Positions 18,181-27,116 of a stretch of 64,000 bases of DNA are shown in pieces (positions within the stretch are counted from its first letter, which is position 1; the number at the start of each line of letters is the position of its first letter). The notes beneath the pieces are model-generated. The model had not been told where the DNA came from. It saw only the letters and a program-made list of their open reading frames with translations, and did not search any database. Location: contig NZ_AP022673.1 of assembly GCF_013374115.1 (NCBI RefSeq), positions 1 through 64,000 of the forward strand, given 5' to 3'. The position numbers and the translations under genes are program-made. The stretch comes from Sphingomonas sp. HMP9 (lineage in GTDB: Bacteria; Pseudomonadota; Alphaproteobacteria; Sphingomonadales; Sphingomonadaceae).

Positions 18181-18859
18181 GCGCTTCGCCTCGCTTGAAA
18201 GGGCATTTCCAGGACTCGTCGACGACGCGTCCGCTATACTGGCGTGCTTCGCTCGATTCGCCGTGGCGCGCCAGCATCGGGTTCATAGAGCCAGCATATT
18301 CCAGATCGCGTGCGAGGATCGACGAGCGAAGCTTGTCGTAGCGCTGCTGGTCCCGCAGCACCTCGAACTGGTCGTGCAGGTTGAACACCATCGCGGGCGA
18401 TTCGAACTTGCGTGCCGGGCGGCTGGCATTGGGATGCAGGCCGACGACGAAGAATGCCTCGCCGGCAAAGCTCAGCGAGAAATGGGGATCGTCGGGATCG
18501 CTGCTCACCGATGGGTCGGGCCGATAGCCAAGCCACTCGTCCTTGTCGCTAAGCGACTGAGCACGCGCCCAAAGATGCGCCTCGAACTCTTCTTCCGATA
18601 GCAAGGCCGGCGCTTCGAACAGGATAATGAGCGTCCGGAAGATCGCACGATCCTGGCGATACTTCCGCACGGTCTCGCCCAGTGCCGGCGAGATTCGCAT
18701 GTCATCCCACGCGGATCGCACGTCGCGAGCGACGAGGATATCCATCTGCCCCTTGGCAAGCGCGGATTTTGCGCCGACGCAGGGGAATTGCGGCGCCTGT
18801 ACCGTCTCGATGAACTTGCGCGCGAGAGGATGGTCGTTTTGGAAGATTGGCTGATACAT
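18173..18859 (-). CDS. YqcI/YcgG family protein, GntA-like
   Basis: The 228-residue protein matches the YqcI/YcgG family: FPCVGAKSALAKG near the N-terminus, SLSFAGEAFFVVGLHPNASR in the middle, and the C-terminal DESWKCPF. One characterised member, GntA, is a heme-dependent N-hydroxylase acting on a guanidine group in guanitoxin biosynthesis. I prefer the ATG at 18859 to a TTG ten codons earlier. It overlaps the DUF1989 gene and is preceded by an FNR-type palindrome. Substrate unknown; an N-oxygenase role is inference from the family. Confidence 0.82.
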   Translation of the reverse strand: MYQPIFQNDHPLARKFIETVQAPQFPCVGAKSALAKGQMDILVARDVRSAWDDMRISPALGETVRKYRQDRAIFRTLIILFEAPALLSEEEFEAHLWARAQSLSDKDEWLGYRPDPSVSSDPDDPHFSLSFAGEAFFVVGLHPNASRPARKFESPAMVFNLHDQFEVLRDQQRYDKLRSSILARDLEYAGSMNPMLARHGESSEARQYSGRVVDESWKCPFKRGEARG

Positions 18860-18911
18860 GGTCGGGGTGGAACCCGCCAACCGTGCCAATGTTTCGCACG
18901 TAGCATAACCT

Positions 18912-18925
18912 TTGATATTGATCAG
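18912..18925. promoter_or_regulatory. FNR/FixK-type box
   Basis: TTGATATTGATCAG matches the FNR/FixK consensus TTGAT-N4-ATCAA at 9 of the 10 fixed positions. It lies in the divergent gap, about 53 bp upstream of the YcgG-like gene and about 65 bp upstream of the Crp/Fnr regulator gene. It could link this pair to oxygen or redox state. Whether the adjacent regulator binds it is uncertain, because its recognition helix lacks the usual Glu. Confidence 0.6.
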
Positions 18926-18989
18926 TACGAATCCCGATCTGTTCTTCTAACCCTCGGGACGGTACGAGGCGGGTGATGAAGGGGTGTCG

Positions 18990-19706
18990 ATGATCTCGGA
19001 AAAGTTTCTCTTGGGGCGTGGCCGCCATGAGCTCAGCAGCGAAGAAAAGCAGGTGCTGGAGGACGGCATCGAATCCGTGCGACAAGTCGCCGCGCGCAAG
19101 CAGATCGTCCGCGCGGGCGACCTGATCGAGACGAGCACGCTGCTGCTCGAAGGGTTCGTGTGCCGCTACATGGACGATCGCGAAGGCCAGCGTCAGCTGG
19201 TCGCGGTGCACGTGCCCGGCGATTTCGTCGACCTGCACGCCTTCCCCATGAAGCGGCTCGATCACGACATCGCGACGCTCGGCCCGGTGAAGATCGCCTG
19301 CTTCGAACATCGCACGCTACAGTCGATTACCGAGCGTTACCCGCACCTGACGCAGAAACTGTGGTTCAGCACGCTGCTCGACGCGGCGATGCACCGGGAG
19401 TGGATATTCCGGCTGGGGCGCCTCGGGGCCGAAGGTCGCATCGCGCATCTGTTCTGCGAATTGAATGCGCGGCTCGAAATGGTCGGGATGGCTGCCGATG
19501 GACGCTACATGCTGCCAATGACGCAGCCCGATCTGGCAGAGGCGAGCGGGCTGACGGGGGTCCACGTCAACCGTGTGCTGCGGGCGCTCCGCGAGAAAAA
19601 CCTTCTGACGTTCAAGGCCGGCGAGGTAAATATCCTGGATCGTAAGGCGCTTGCATCCGTTGCTGAGTTCGAACCACAATATCTTTACGGTTCGCGAGGC
19701 GAGTGA
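18990..19706 (+). CDS. Crp/Fnr family transcriptional regulator
   Basis: The 238-residue protein has an N-terminal cyclic-nucleotide-binding-like barrel (about 25-130) and a C-terminal winged helix (about 150-220) with recognition helix GLTGVHVNRVLRAL. It lacks the N-terminal Cys cluster of oxygen-sensing FNR, so it is not an iron-sulfur sensor of that type. Relative to the CRP/FNR E-x-x-S/G-R motif, Val replaces the Glu while the Arg is kept. The ATG at 18990 has AAGGGG upstream; a GTG two codons earlier is possible. It is divergent from the YcgG-DUF1989 pair. Confidence 0.9.
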   Translation: MISEKFLLGRGRHELSSEEKQVLEDGIESVRQVAARKQIVRAGDLIETSTLLLEGFVCRYMDDREGQRQLVAVHVPGDFVDLHAFPMKRLDHDIATLGPVKIACFEHRTLQSITERYPHLTQKLWFSTLLDAAMHREWIFRLGRLGAEGRIAHLFCELNARLEMVGMAADGRYMLPMTQPDLAEASGLTGVHVNRVLRALREKNLLTFKAGEVNILDRKALASVAEFEPQYLYGSRGE

Positions 19707-19746
19707 CCGCTGCGGGTCGCCGACCGGACCGGGCTGGAGCGCGATC

Positions 19747-19929
19747 ATGTTGAAGCCGGAAACGATACCGGGCGTAGCAGCAGCGGAATATGGCGTCGTG
19801 ACGCTCGACGGGCCCGACGGGCTGGCCATCGGGATGACACCCGAGGCGGCGGCGGAAACGGGTCGCCGACTGATCGCGGCCGCGGCGCTGGCGGCCACGC
19901 AGTCGCCCGAGGAACGGCCCCTGGATTGA
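19747..19929 (+). CDS. Hypothetical small protein (60 aa)
   Basis: A short protein (MLKPETIPGVAAAEYGVVTL... ending in an Ala-rich helix and SPEERPLD). The ATG at 19747 has GGAG 7 bases upstream, which supports translation. The central LDGPDGLAIGMTPEAAAETG and the following helix look like a compact folded domain. I do not recognise a family. It follows the Crp/Fnr gene by 40 bp and may be co-transcribed with it. Confidence 0.6.
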   Translation: MLKPETIPGVAAAEYGVVTLDGPDGLAIGMTPEAAAETGRRLIAAAALAATQSPEERPLD

Positions 19930-20035
19930 ATAAAAACCGCATTCAACAGGGGCGGGCCGGGGCCAACTGACCCATACGGGTTCCGCTACGTAACTTTATC
20001 TCTATGCTACCCGGGACATCGACCGGGAGATCCAT

Positions 20036-22180
20036 GTGCAATTTCTATACCTCGCTGCCAGTGCCGTCGCGCTGATGGCGTCTACATCCGTCGTCGCGCA
20101 GGCGGGTGATCAGACCGGGCCGGCCGCTACGCCCGCCAGTAATCCTTTGCTCGCCGACTGGACCGGCCCGATGGGCGGCGTGCCGCCCTGGGACAAGGTT
20201 CGCCCCGATCTGTTCCCGCAGGCGTTCGAGACGACGCTGGCCGAGCGCGCCGCGGAATATCGCAAGATCGCCGACAATCCCGCCAAGCCGACCTTCGCCA
20301 ACACGATCGTGCCGATGCAGCTGGCGGGCAAGCGCTATGGCCGGGTGATGACGCTGTTCGGCGTGATGACCGGCAACATGAACACGCCCGCCTATCAAAA
20401 GCTCGACCGCGAATGGTCGCCCAAATTCTCCGCCGCGTCGGACGCGATCACCTTCGACAAGCCGCTGTTCGCGCGCATCCAGGCAATCTACGACGCGCGC
20501 AATTCGAGTGGGCTGAACGCGCAGCAGATCCGGCTCGTCACGCGGATCTACGATAGCAGCGTCCGCCAGGGCGCGAAGCTGACCGATGCGCAAAAGGCGC
20601 AGTTGTCGCAATATAATCAGCAGCTCGCGACCGCCTTCTCGACCTTTGGCGAGAAGCTGCTGGCCGATGAAAGCACCGCCATCGCGGTCGGCGACGAAGC
20701 CCAGCTGGCCGGATTGCCCGACAGCGTGAAGGCGGTCGCCAAGGCGGCCGCTGCCGAGCGGAAACTGCCGGGCTACGCGATCGTCAACACGCGCTCGGCG
20801 GTCGATCCGGTGCTGACCTACGCGACCGACCGTGCGCTGCGTGAGAAGGTGTGGCGCGCGTTCGTCAACCGCGGCGACAATGCCGACGCCAACGACACAA
20901 ACGCGACGATCGCGCAGATCGTCAAGCTGCGTGCCGACCGCGCGCATCTGCTCGGGTTCAAGACGCATGCCGACTGGCGGATGCAGGACACGATGGCCAA
21001 GACGCCCGCCGCGGCGATGGACCTGATGATGCGCGTCTGGCCCGCCGCCAAGGGCCGCGTCGCCGAGGAGGTCGCGGACATGCAGAAGGTCGCCGGCACG
21101 TCGCTGACGATCGAGCCTTGGGATTACCGCTTCTATCAGGAGAAGGTCCGCAAAGCCCGGTACGATCTGGATCAGGCGCAGCTGAAGCCGTATTTCGAGC
21201 TCGGCAACATCATCCAGGGATCGCTCTACGCCGCCAACCGGCTGTACGGGCTCAACTTCAAGGAGATCACCGGTACCGTCCCGGTGTTCGAGCCGAACAT
21301 GCGCGTGTGGAGCGTGACCGACAAGGCCGGCAAGGATGTCGGGCTGTTCTACCGCGACGACTTCGCGCGGACCGGCAAGCGGTCGGGCGCATGGGCGAAC
21401 ACCTATCGCGGCCAGCGCGGCCTTGCGCCGGCGCAGCTCGTGCTGTCGTCGAACAACAACAACTTCGCCAAGGGCGCACCCGGCGAACCGATCCTGATCA
21501 GTCTCGACGACGCGCAGACGCTGTTCCACGAATTCGGCCATGCGATCCACGCGATGCTGCAGAATGTCGAATATCCGGGGCTCGCCGGCACGCCGCGCGA
21601 TTTCGTCGAATATCCGAGCCAGGTGAACGAGCATTGGCTGCTGACCCGCGACGTGCTCGACAAATATGCGCGGCATTACCAGACCAAGGCAGCGATGCCG
21701 CAGGACCTGCTCGACAAGATCGAAAAGTCGCGCACCTTCAACCAGGGCTTCGCGACCGCCGAATATCTGTCGTCGGCGATCGTCGACATGAAGATCCATA
21801 CCGTGCCCGACGGCGTGATCGACCCCGACAAGTTCGAAGCCGCGACGCTCGCGGAGATCGGCATGCCGAAGCAGCTGGTGATGCGTCACCGCGTACCGCA
21901 GTTCCAGCATCTGTTCGCGTCGGACAGCTATTCGGCAGGCTATTACAGTTACCTGTGGTCCGAGACGATGGACGCCGACACGTTCGCCGCGTTCGAGGAA
22001 GCGGGCAGCCCGTGGGACAAGCCGACCGCGGACAAGTTCGCGAGGCTGCTGCTGTCGACGGGTAACGAGACCGACCGTGCCGAGGCGTATCGCGCCTTCC
22101 GCGGTCGAGACCCCGATGTGAACGCGCTGCTCAAGAAGCGCGGATTCGCCCCCACTCCAGCGACGCAGGACGCGAAATAA
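20036..22180 (+). CDS. M3 family metallopeptidase, Dcp-like
   Basis: A zinc oligopeptidase of family M3, resembling peptidyl-dipeptidase Dcp. The 714-residue protein has a signal peptide (about 1-22, ending VVAQA), so it is probably periplasmic. The zinc site is HEFGHAIH at 498-505, with the third ligand Glu in the following helix (VNEHWLL region). The GTG start at 20036 follows GGGAGAT. The stop overlaps the transporter's ATG (TAATG), so peptide hydrolysis and uptake of products may be linked. Confidence 0.93.
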   Translation: MQFLYLAASAVALMASTSVVAQAGDQTGPAATPASNPLLADWTGPMGGVPPWDKVRPDLFPQAFETTLAERAAEYRKIADNPAKPTFANTIVPMQLAGKRYGRVMTLFGVMTGNMNTPAYQKLDREWSPKFSAASDAITFDKPLFARIQAIYDARNSSGLNAQQIRLVTRIYDSSVRQGAKLTDAQKAQLSQYNQQLATAFSTFGEKLLADESTAIAVGDEAQLAGLPDSVKAVAKAAAAERKLPGYAIVNTRSAVDPVLTYATDRALREKVWRAFVNRGDNADANDTNATIAQIVKLRADRAHLLGFKTHADWRMQDTMAKTPAAAMDLMMRVWPAAKGRVAEEVADMQKVAGTSLTIEPWDYRFYQEKVRKARYDLDQAQLKPYFELGNIIQGSLYAANRLYGLNFKEITGTVPVFEPNMRVWSVTDKAGKDVGLFYRDDFARTGKRSGAWANTYRGQRGLAPAQLVLSSNNNNFAKGAPGEPILISLDDAQTLFHEFGHAIHAMLQNVEYPGLAGTPRDFVEYPSQVNEHWLLTRDVLDKYARHYQTKAAMPQDLLDKIEKSRTFNQGFATAEYLSSAIVDMKIHTVPDGVIDPDKFEAATLAEIGMPKQLVMRHRVPQFQHLFASDSYSAGYYSYLWSETMDADTFAAFEEAGSPWDKPTADKFARLLLSTGNETDRAEAYRAFRGRDPDVNALLKKRGFAPTPATQDAK

Positions 22181-23469
22181 TGGCACCCGATCAAAAGACA
22201 CGCCTGAAAGCGATCATCGGCGGATCGACCGGCAACCTCGTCGAATGGTTCGACTGGTACGTCTATTCCGCCTTCACGCTGTATTTCGCGCCGCATTTCT
22301 TCCCGTCGGCGGATCGCACCGCGCAGCTGCTCAGCGCGGCGGCGATCTTTGCGGTCGGCTTCCTGATGCGCCCGATCGGCGCGTGGATCATGGGGGTCTA
22401 TTCGGATCGCCACGGTCGCAAGGCGGGGCTCACGGTCGCGGTCACGCTGATGTGCGCAGGCTCGCTGATCATCGCGTGCACGCCGGGATACGAGACGATC
22501 GGCGTATTCGCGCCGATCATGCTGGTGATCGCGCGCCTGATGCAGGGTCTGTCGGTCGGCGGCGAATATGGCGCGTCGGCGACGTACCTGACCGAGATGG
22601 CAGGCAAGGATCGCCGCGGCTTCTTCTCGTCGTTCCAGTATGTCACGCTGATCTCGGGGCAGCTGCTCGCGATCTGCGTGCTGCTGGTGCTGCAGTCGAC
22701 GATGAGCGAGGCGGCGCTTGATTCCTGGGGTTGGCGCATTCCGTTCGCGATCGGTGCGGTGCTGGCCGTGGTCGTGTTCTACATCCGCCGCGGGCTCGCC
22801 GAAACGCAGAGCTTCGAGAACGCGAAGTCCGAGGTGGGCGACGGCAAGCCCAAGTCGGGCTTCATCCAGCTCGTCACCAAGCATCCGCGCGAGACGATGA
22901 CGGTGATGCTGCTGACCGCGGGCGGCACGCTCGCCTTCTATGCCTACTCGATCTACATGCAGAAGTTCCTGGTCAACACCAGCGGGTTCAGCCGCGAGGT
23001 GGCGAGCCAGATCAACGCCGCCACGCTGTTCGTGTTTATGCTGCTGCAACCGGTCGCGGGCGGCCTGTCGGATCGGGTCGGGCGGAAACCGCTGATGATC
23101 GCGTTCGGCATCGCCGGTGTGCTGTTCACCTATCCGATCTTCACCGCGCTCGAGACCGCGACCAACCCGATCTATGCCGGGTTGCTGGTGATGGCGGCGC
23201 TGGTGATCGTGACGGGCTACACGTCGATCAACGCGGTCGTGAAGGCAGAGCTGTTCCCCGCGCATATTCGCGCGCTCGGCGTCGCCTTGCCCTATGCGCT
23301 CGCCAACACGCTGTTCGGCGGGACCGCCGAGGTCGTTGCGCTGAAGTTCAAGGACGCCGGCTTCGAACGCGGCTTCTACTGGTATGTGACCGCAATGATC
23401 GCGGTGTCACTGGTGGTGTATCTGATGATGAAGGACACGCGGACGAACAGCCAGATCGTCGAGGACTAA
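22180..23469 (+). CDS. MHS-family MFS transporter (KgtP-like)
   Basis: A 429-residue major facilitator with about 12 membrane segments, of the metabolite:H+ symporter family that includes the alpha-ketoglutarate and proline/betaine permeases. Diagnostic motifs are GNLVEWFDWYVYS near the start, GVYSDRHGRKAGL in loop 2-3, and LMQGLSVGGEYGASATYLTE. The ligand cannot be fixed, but a dicarboxylate or amino-acid-like compound is typical. The ATG overlaps the stop of the M3 peptidase gene. Confidence 0.9.
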   Translation: MAPDQKTRLKAIIGGSTGNLVEWFDWYVYSAFTLYFAPHFFPSADRTAQLLSAAAIFAVGFLMRPIGAWIMGVYSDRHGRKAGLTVAVTLMCAGSLIIACTPGYETIGVFAPIMLVIARLMQGLSVGGEYGASATYLTEMAGKDRRGFFSSFQYVTLISGQLLAICVLLVLQSTMSEAALDSWGWRIPFAIGAVLAVVVFYIRRGLAETQSFENAKSEVGDGKPKSGFIQLVTKHPRETMTVMLLTAGGTLAFYAYSIYMQKFLVNTSGFSREVASQINAATLFVFMLLQPVAGGLSDRVGRKPLMIAFGIAGVLFTYPIFTALETATNPIYAGLLVMAALVIVTGYTSINAVVKAELFPAHIRALGVALPYALANTLFGGTAEVVALKFKDAGFERGFYWYVTAMIAVSLVVYLMMKDTRTNSQIVED

Positions 23470-23474
23470 CCGTT

Positions 23475-23507
23475 CTGCTCCCTCTCCCCGCTGGGGAGAG
23501 GGAGCAG
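23475..23507. terminator. Bidirectional terminator hairpin
   Basis: A perfect 15-bp inverted repeat with a 3-nt loop (CTGCTCCCTCTCCCC / GGGGAGAGGGAGCAG) lies in the 44-bp gap between the convergent transporter and histidine kinase genes. There is no long T-run, but stability and position fit a terminator. Confidence 0.7.
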
Positions 23508-23513
23508 ATAAAC

Positions 23514-24872
23514 CTAGCGCGGCAACTCGATGATCGCGTCGAGTCCGCCGCCCACCCGGTTGACCAGCCGGATCTCGCCGCCGGCCTCGCGCACGATCGC
23601 CTGCGCCAAGGCGAGGCCCAGGCCGATCCCGCCCGTCTCGCGGTTGCGCGAACTTTCCAGCCGGGTGAAGGCGTCGAACACGTCGCCCATCCTGTCCTCG
23701 GGGATGCCCGGCCCGTGATCCGCCACGATGATCGCGACACAGCGTGCGTCCGCCTCGATGCGGACCTGCGCTGCCACGCCGTATTTGATCGCGTTCTCGA
23801 TGAGGTTGCGGACCGCGCGGCGGATCAGCGACGGGCGCAGATGCATCCGCAACCGGTCCGCCTCGACGAAGCTCACGTCGCTGCCGATATCGCGGAAATC
23901 CTCGACGACGGCATCGACCAGGGCGGCGAGGTCGACGTCGGTCAGCGGCTCGCTTGGCCGCCCGAGCCGCGCGAGCGACAGGATGTCGTCGAGCGTGCGG
24001 TTCATCTCGGCGACCGTATCGATCATCCGCGCGCGATCGGTATCGTCCTCGACCGACTCGATGCGGACGCGCAACGCCGCCAGCGGCGTGCGCAGGTCAT
24101 GGCCGATCGCGCCGAGCATGCGGTCCTTTTCGTCGAGCATTGCCGTCACGCGCAGCCTGAGCGCGTTGAACGCGGTGATGAGCGCCGCGACGTCGTCGGG
24201 CCCCTGCGCGAAAAGTGGCGTGCCCGGTTCACCCGGACGGAACCGCTCCGCCGCCACCCGCAGGTCGCGTAACGGGCGTGACAACCGGCGGACGATCCAC
24301 AGCACCGGCAACAGGACGATGATGTACAGGATCGCCGTCTGCGTCAGCAACGCGATCAGCAATCGCGATCCCGGTCGCGGCCATGGCGCGGCGACCGTCA
24401 GCCAACCGCGACCGGGCTGTTCGACCGCGATCAACAGCATCGAGCCGTCACCGTCGCCGCGGCGCATCCCTGCGCGACGGCGATCGTCGCGATCGCCGTC
24501 GCGGTCCTTGGCGAACGGCGGCTTCAGTCCGGTGTCGATCCTGCCGACCGTTACGCCCTGATCGGCAAGCTGCCGACGGAGTTCGGCCGCGACTTCGGGA
24601 TGGTGTTCATAGCCGGCAGGGGGGATCGGATTACTGGAAACGCGGCGGACCCGGCCGCGATCGGCGGTGAGTGGGCGACCGGCATGCGCCTCGCGGTCGA
24701 GCGCGTCGGCGATCCGCGTCGCAACCGGCCGCGTCGCCTGAGCAAGCCGGAACTCGATCCGATCGCGCAGGATCATCCCGAAATTGATCGCCTGCGCGGC
24801 GAACAACGCGAGCGCGATCAACAGCGCCATCTGGCCTGCGAGACTGCGCGGCCAAGGGCGTGTCACGGGCAT
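23514..24872 (-). CDS. Sensor histidine kinase
   Basis: Two membrane segments (about 12-32 and 170-194) flank a periplasmic sensor region with a run of Asp and Arg (about 120-142). A HAMP linker, the dimerisation box GAIGHDLRTPLAAL (phospho-acceptor His258) and an ATPase domain with NLIENAIKYG, DHGPGIP and GGIGLGLALA follow. Architecture is EnvZ-like. It is 4 bp downstream of its response regulator. The signal is unknown; the acidic periplasmic run could bind cations, which is speculation. Confidence 0.93.
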   Translation of the reverse strand: MPVTRPWPRSLAGQMALLIALALFAAQAINFGMILRDRIEFRLAQATRPVATRIADALDREAHAGRPLTADRGRVRRVSSNPIPPAGYEHHPEVAAELRRQLADQGVTVGRIDTGLKPPFAKDRDGDRDDRRRAGMRRGDGDGSMLLIAVEQPGRGWLTVAAPWPRPGSRLLIALLTQTAILYIIVLLPVLWIVRRLSRPLRDLRVAAERFRPGEPGTPLFAQGPDDVAALITAFNALRLRVTAMLDEKDRMLGAIGHDLRTPLAALRVRIESVEDDTDRARMIDTVAEMNRTLDDILSLARLGRPSEPLTDVDLAALVDAVVEDFRDIGSDVSFVEADRLRMHLRPSLIRRAVRNLIENAIKYGVAAQVRIEADARCVAIIVADHGPGIPEDRMGDVFDAFTRLESSRNRETGGIGLGLALAQAIVREAGGEIRLVNRVGGGLDAIIELPR

Positions 24873-24876
24873 GTCG

Positions 24877-25614
24877 TCACAGGCGCGTCACTTCGGCGGC
24901 CAGCGTGTAGCCGCCGCCCCAGACCGTCTTGATCAGCTCGGGCGTCTTCGCATCCGCTTCGATCTTTCGCCGCAATCGGCTGATCTGGTTGTCGATGGCG
25001 CGATCGAACGCGGCGGCTTCGCGGCCTTGCGTCAGGTCGAGCAACTGGTCGCGGGTCAACACCTGACGCGGGCGCGTGACGAGCGCGAGCAACAGATTAT
25101 ACTCGCCGGTCGATAGCGGCACCGAGACGCCTTCGCGGTCGATCAGGGCCCGCTCGCCCGACTTCAGCACCCAGCCGGCGAAGCCGTACGAACTGCTCTC
25201 CGGCGCGTGCTGCCGTGATCCACCCGCGGTAGCCCGCCGCAATACAACCTTGACCCGCGTCGCCAATTCGCGCGGCGAGAACGGCTTCACGACATAATCG
25301 TCGGCGCCCATCTCCAGTCCGACGATCCGGTCGGTCTCTTCCGCGCGCGCGGTGAGCAGGATCACGGGCACGTCGCTGGTCGCGGCGATATGCCGGCAGA
25401 GCGACAGCCCGTCCTCGCCCGGCATCATGATGTCGAGGATGACGAGATCGATCGCATACGCGGTCAGCCGCGTCCGCGCCGCCTCGGCATCCCCCGCTTG
25501 CGTCACGCGAAACCCTTGTTTGGTCAGGTACACGGCCAGCGGCTCGCGGATCGAGCGCTCGTCGTCGACGAGCAGCAGGTGCGGCATATCTCCCATCGGG
25601 GCAGTGTCTAGCAT
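24877..25614 (-). CDS. OmpR-family response regulator
   Basis: A two-domain regulator: receiver domain (about 11-125) with phospho-acceptor Asp61 in LVILDIMMPGEDG and the conserved Lys in DDYVVKPFS, then a C-terminal OmpR/PhoB winged helix (about 145-240) with IDNQISRLRRKIE. It is upstream of, and nearly touching, the sensor kinase gene. Three nearby ATG codons (25614, 25596 and 25587) could start it; none has a clear ribosome site, so the longest is given. Confidence 0.94.
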   Translation of the reverse strand: MLDTAPMGDMPHLLLVDDERSIREPLAVYLTKQGFRVTQAGDAEAARTRLTAYAIDLVILDIMMPGEDGLSLCRHIAATSDVPVILLTARAEETDRIVGLEMGADDYVVKPFSPRELATRVKVVLRRATAGGSRQHAPESSSYGFAGWVLKSGERALIDREGVSVPLSTGEYNLLLALVTRPRQVLTRDQLLDLTQGREAAAFDRAIDNQISRLRRKIEADAKTPELIKTVWGGGYTLAAEVTRL

Positions 25615-25668
25615 GGCGGCTGTCCAGGGGAAGCACCGGGGTTTGCCCGACGCTTCCCCCCTTCCGAT

Positions 25669-26190
25669 TTATTGAGCGGGCATGGGGGTAGGCGAAGTCG
25701 CGCCGTCGCGGCGCTCGCGCCGGTCGATGTGGCGCATCTCGGCGGCGTTGGCGCGCTCGGTCGGGTCGATCGTGCCGTCGTGATTGGCGTCCATCCGGTC
25801 GAACCGCTTGAGCGCGCGTGCCGCGAACTCCTCGCGCGTCACGCTGCCGTCGCCGTTCGGGTCCATGCGGCGACCCATGCCGTCATGCTTGCGCCCGCCA
25901 GGGGGTGGCACGGGAACGTCGCGACCGCTCGCGACCATCCGGTCGTGGACCGCGGCACGATAGGCGCGCATTTCACCAGCGGTTACCCGGCCGTCATGGT
26001 CGGTGTCCATCTGCGCAAAGCGAGCATCGGCTTGTGCGATCGCCTCGGCGCGGGTGGCGACGCCGTCGTGGTTCGCGTCTTGGCGCATCGGCGGGCGCGG
26101 GGTGGCGGGGGCAGGGGCCGTCTGCGCGTTGCTGGCGGCAGAGGTGATCGCGCTGGCGGCGAGCATCAGGGTTAGGACGGTCTTGCGCAT
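25669..26190 (-). CDS. Secreted EF-hand protein
   Basis: The 173-residue protein has a signal peptide (MRKTVLTLMLAASAITSAAS) and four EF-hand loops: DANHDGVATRAE, DTDHDGRVTAGE, DPNGDGSVTREE and DANHDGTIDPTE. All have the Asp/Asn and terminal Glu ligands for Ca2+. It is probably a periplasmic calcium-binding protein. The ATG at 26190 has GGAG 6 bases upstream. It lies just upstream of the two-component genes on the same strand, which may suggest a link to cation sensing, but the 54-bp gap does not prove an operon. Confidence 0.88.
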   Translation of the reverse strand: MRKTVLTLMLAASAITSAASNAQTAPAPATPRPPMRQDANHDGVATRAEAIAQADARFAQMDTDHDGRVTAGEMRAYRAAVHDRMVASGRDVPVPPPGGRKHDGMGRRMDPNGDGSVTREEFAARALKRFDRMDANHDGTIDPTERANAAEMRHIDRRERRDGATSPTPMPAQ

Positions 26191-26316
26191 GTCAGTCTCC
26201 GGCGGAGTGGGACGAATTCCCATCGAATGACCGTCTTTCTAAACCCCGGTTGTCGCAGGGTTTTGCCGGCGCGCGCGCAATGTGTCGCAAGATATGTCGG
26301 GCGCGCTCGGCCAGGA

Positions 26317-27093
26317 CTAGGCGAAGATCGCGACGCTTTGCATCTGTTCGGCGACCGGCGTGCCGTCCGCGTTCCAGATCGCCATCTGCTGGCTCGAACT
26401 ACCCTCCTTCGTATAGTCGGTGGTCGCGCGGAGCAGCCACCAGCCATCACGCGTCACCGGTTGCGGGCCGAGGATGTTGAGCAGCCACGTCATCGAACTG
26501 AGCGGCGCCGGCCCGCCGAGCAACTTGAGCGCAGCGGGCGGCAGGCCATCGGCGACCGCGATCAGTTCGACCATCGGATCGAGCCCCTCGCGCTCGACCA
26601 GCCGTGCCCAGCGCAGCCATTCCGCCGGCCCGACGCTGTCGTCGCGACGGTCGAGCAGGTCGAAGTTCCGCGAGAACGCGACCGCGCTATGGCCGCGAAA
26701 GGTCGGCGTATCGGGCTCGGGCATCGGGAAGTCGGGCGCGCTGCCGGTCTGGTGATCGACGCGCGATGCGACCGCGCCCATGAACACGAACGTCGCGCGC
26801 AGCCCGAGCCCTGCCTCACTCTCGACATCCGCCTGGACAAACGCGGCGTTGCGCCCGCGCCGCAACCGGCCCGCGCGGATCACGATATCGCCCGAGAGCG
26901 GCCCGATGAACGACACCTGCGCGGATCGCAGCGGCGGCAGGTCGACGTCCGACTTCTGCGCGGCATGCAGCGCGAGCGCTGCGGAAAAGCCGCCATACGC
27001 GGTGCGGCCTTGCAGCCAGTTCTCGGGCACGGTCCCGCGCCAGCCACCCTCGATCGGCTCCAGTGCGTCGATAGCCTGCTTCAGACTGGTCAT
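26317..27093 (-). CDS. Acyl-CoA thioesterase (TesB-like)
   Basis: A 258-residue protein with the double hotdog arrangement of TesB-like thioesterases: the N-terminal hotdog with NWLQGRTAYGGFSAALAL and SFIGPLSGDI, and the C-terminal hotdog with LRATTDYTKEGSSSQQM near its end. It probably hydrolyses acyl-CoA to free acid and CoA. It is followed upstream on the same strand by the acyl-CoA synthetase gene, an opposing activity that fits turnover of acyl-CoA pools. A family A repeat separates the two. Confidence 0.85.
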   Translation of the reverse strand: MTSLKQAIDALEPIEGGWRGTVPENWLQGRTAYGGFSAALALHAAQKSDVDLPPLRSAQVSFIGPLSGDIVIRAGRLRRGRNAAFVQADVESEAGLGLRATFVFMGAVASRVDHQTGSAPDFPMPEPDTPTFRGHSAVAFSRNFDLLDRRDDSVGPAEWLRWARLVEREGLDPMVELIAVADGLPPAALKLLGGPAPLSSMTWLLNILGPQPVTRDGWWLLRATTDYTKEGSSSQQMAIWNADGTPVAEQMQSVAIFA

Positions 27094-27116
27094 GCAGTTC
27101 GCTCCCTTCTTCCTTC

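Noticed and set aside
20045..22201. A 718-codon frame antisense to the M3 peptidase
   Set aside because: The translation is dominated by Arg, Asp, His and Gln with no fold; the sense gene has a complete zinc site and signal peptide.
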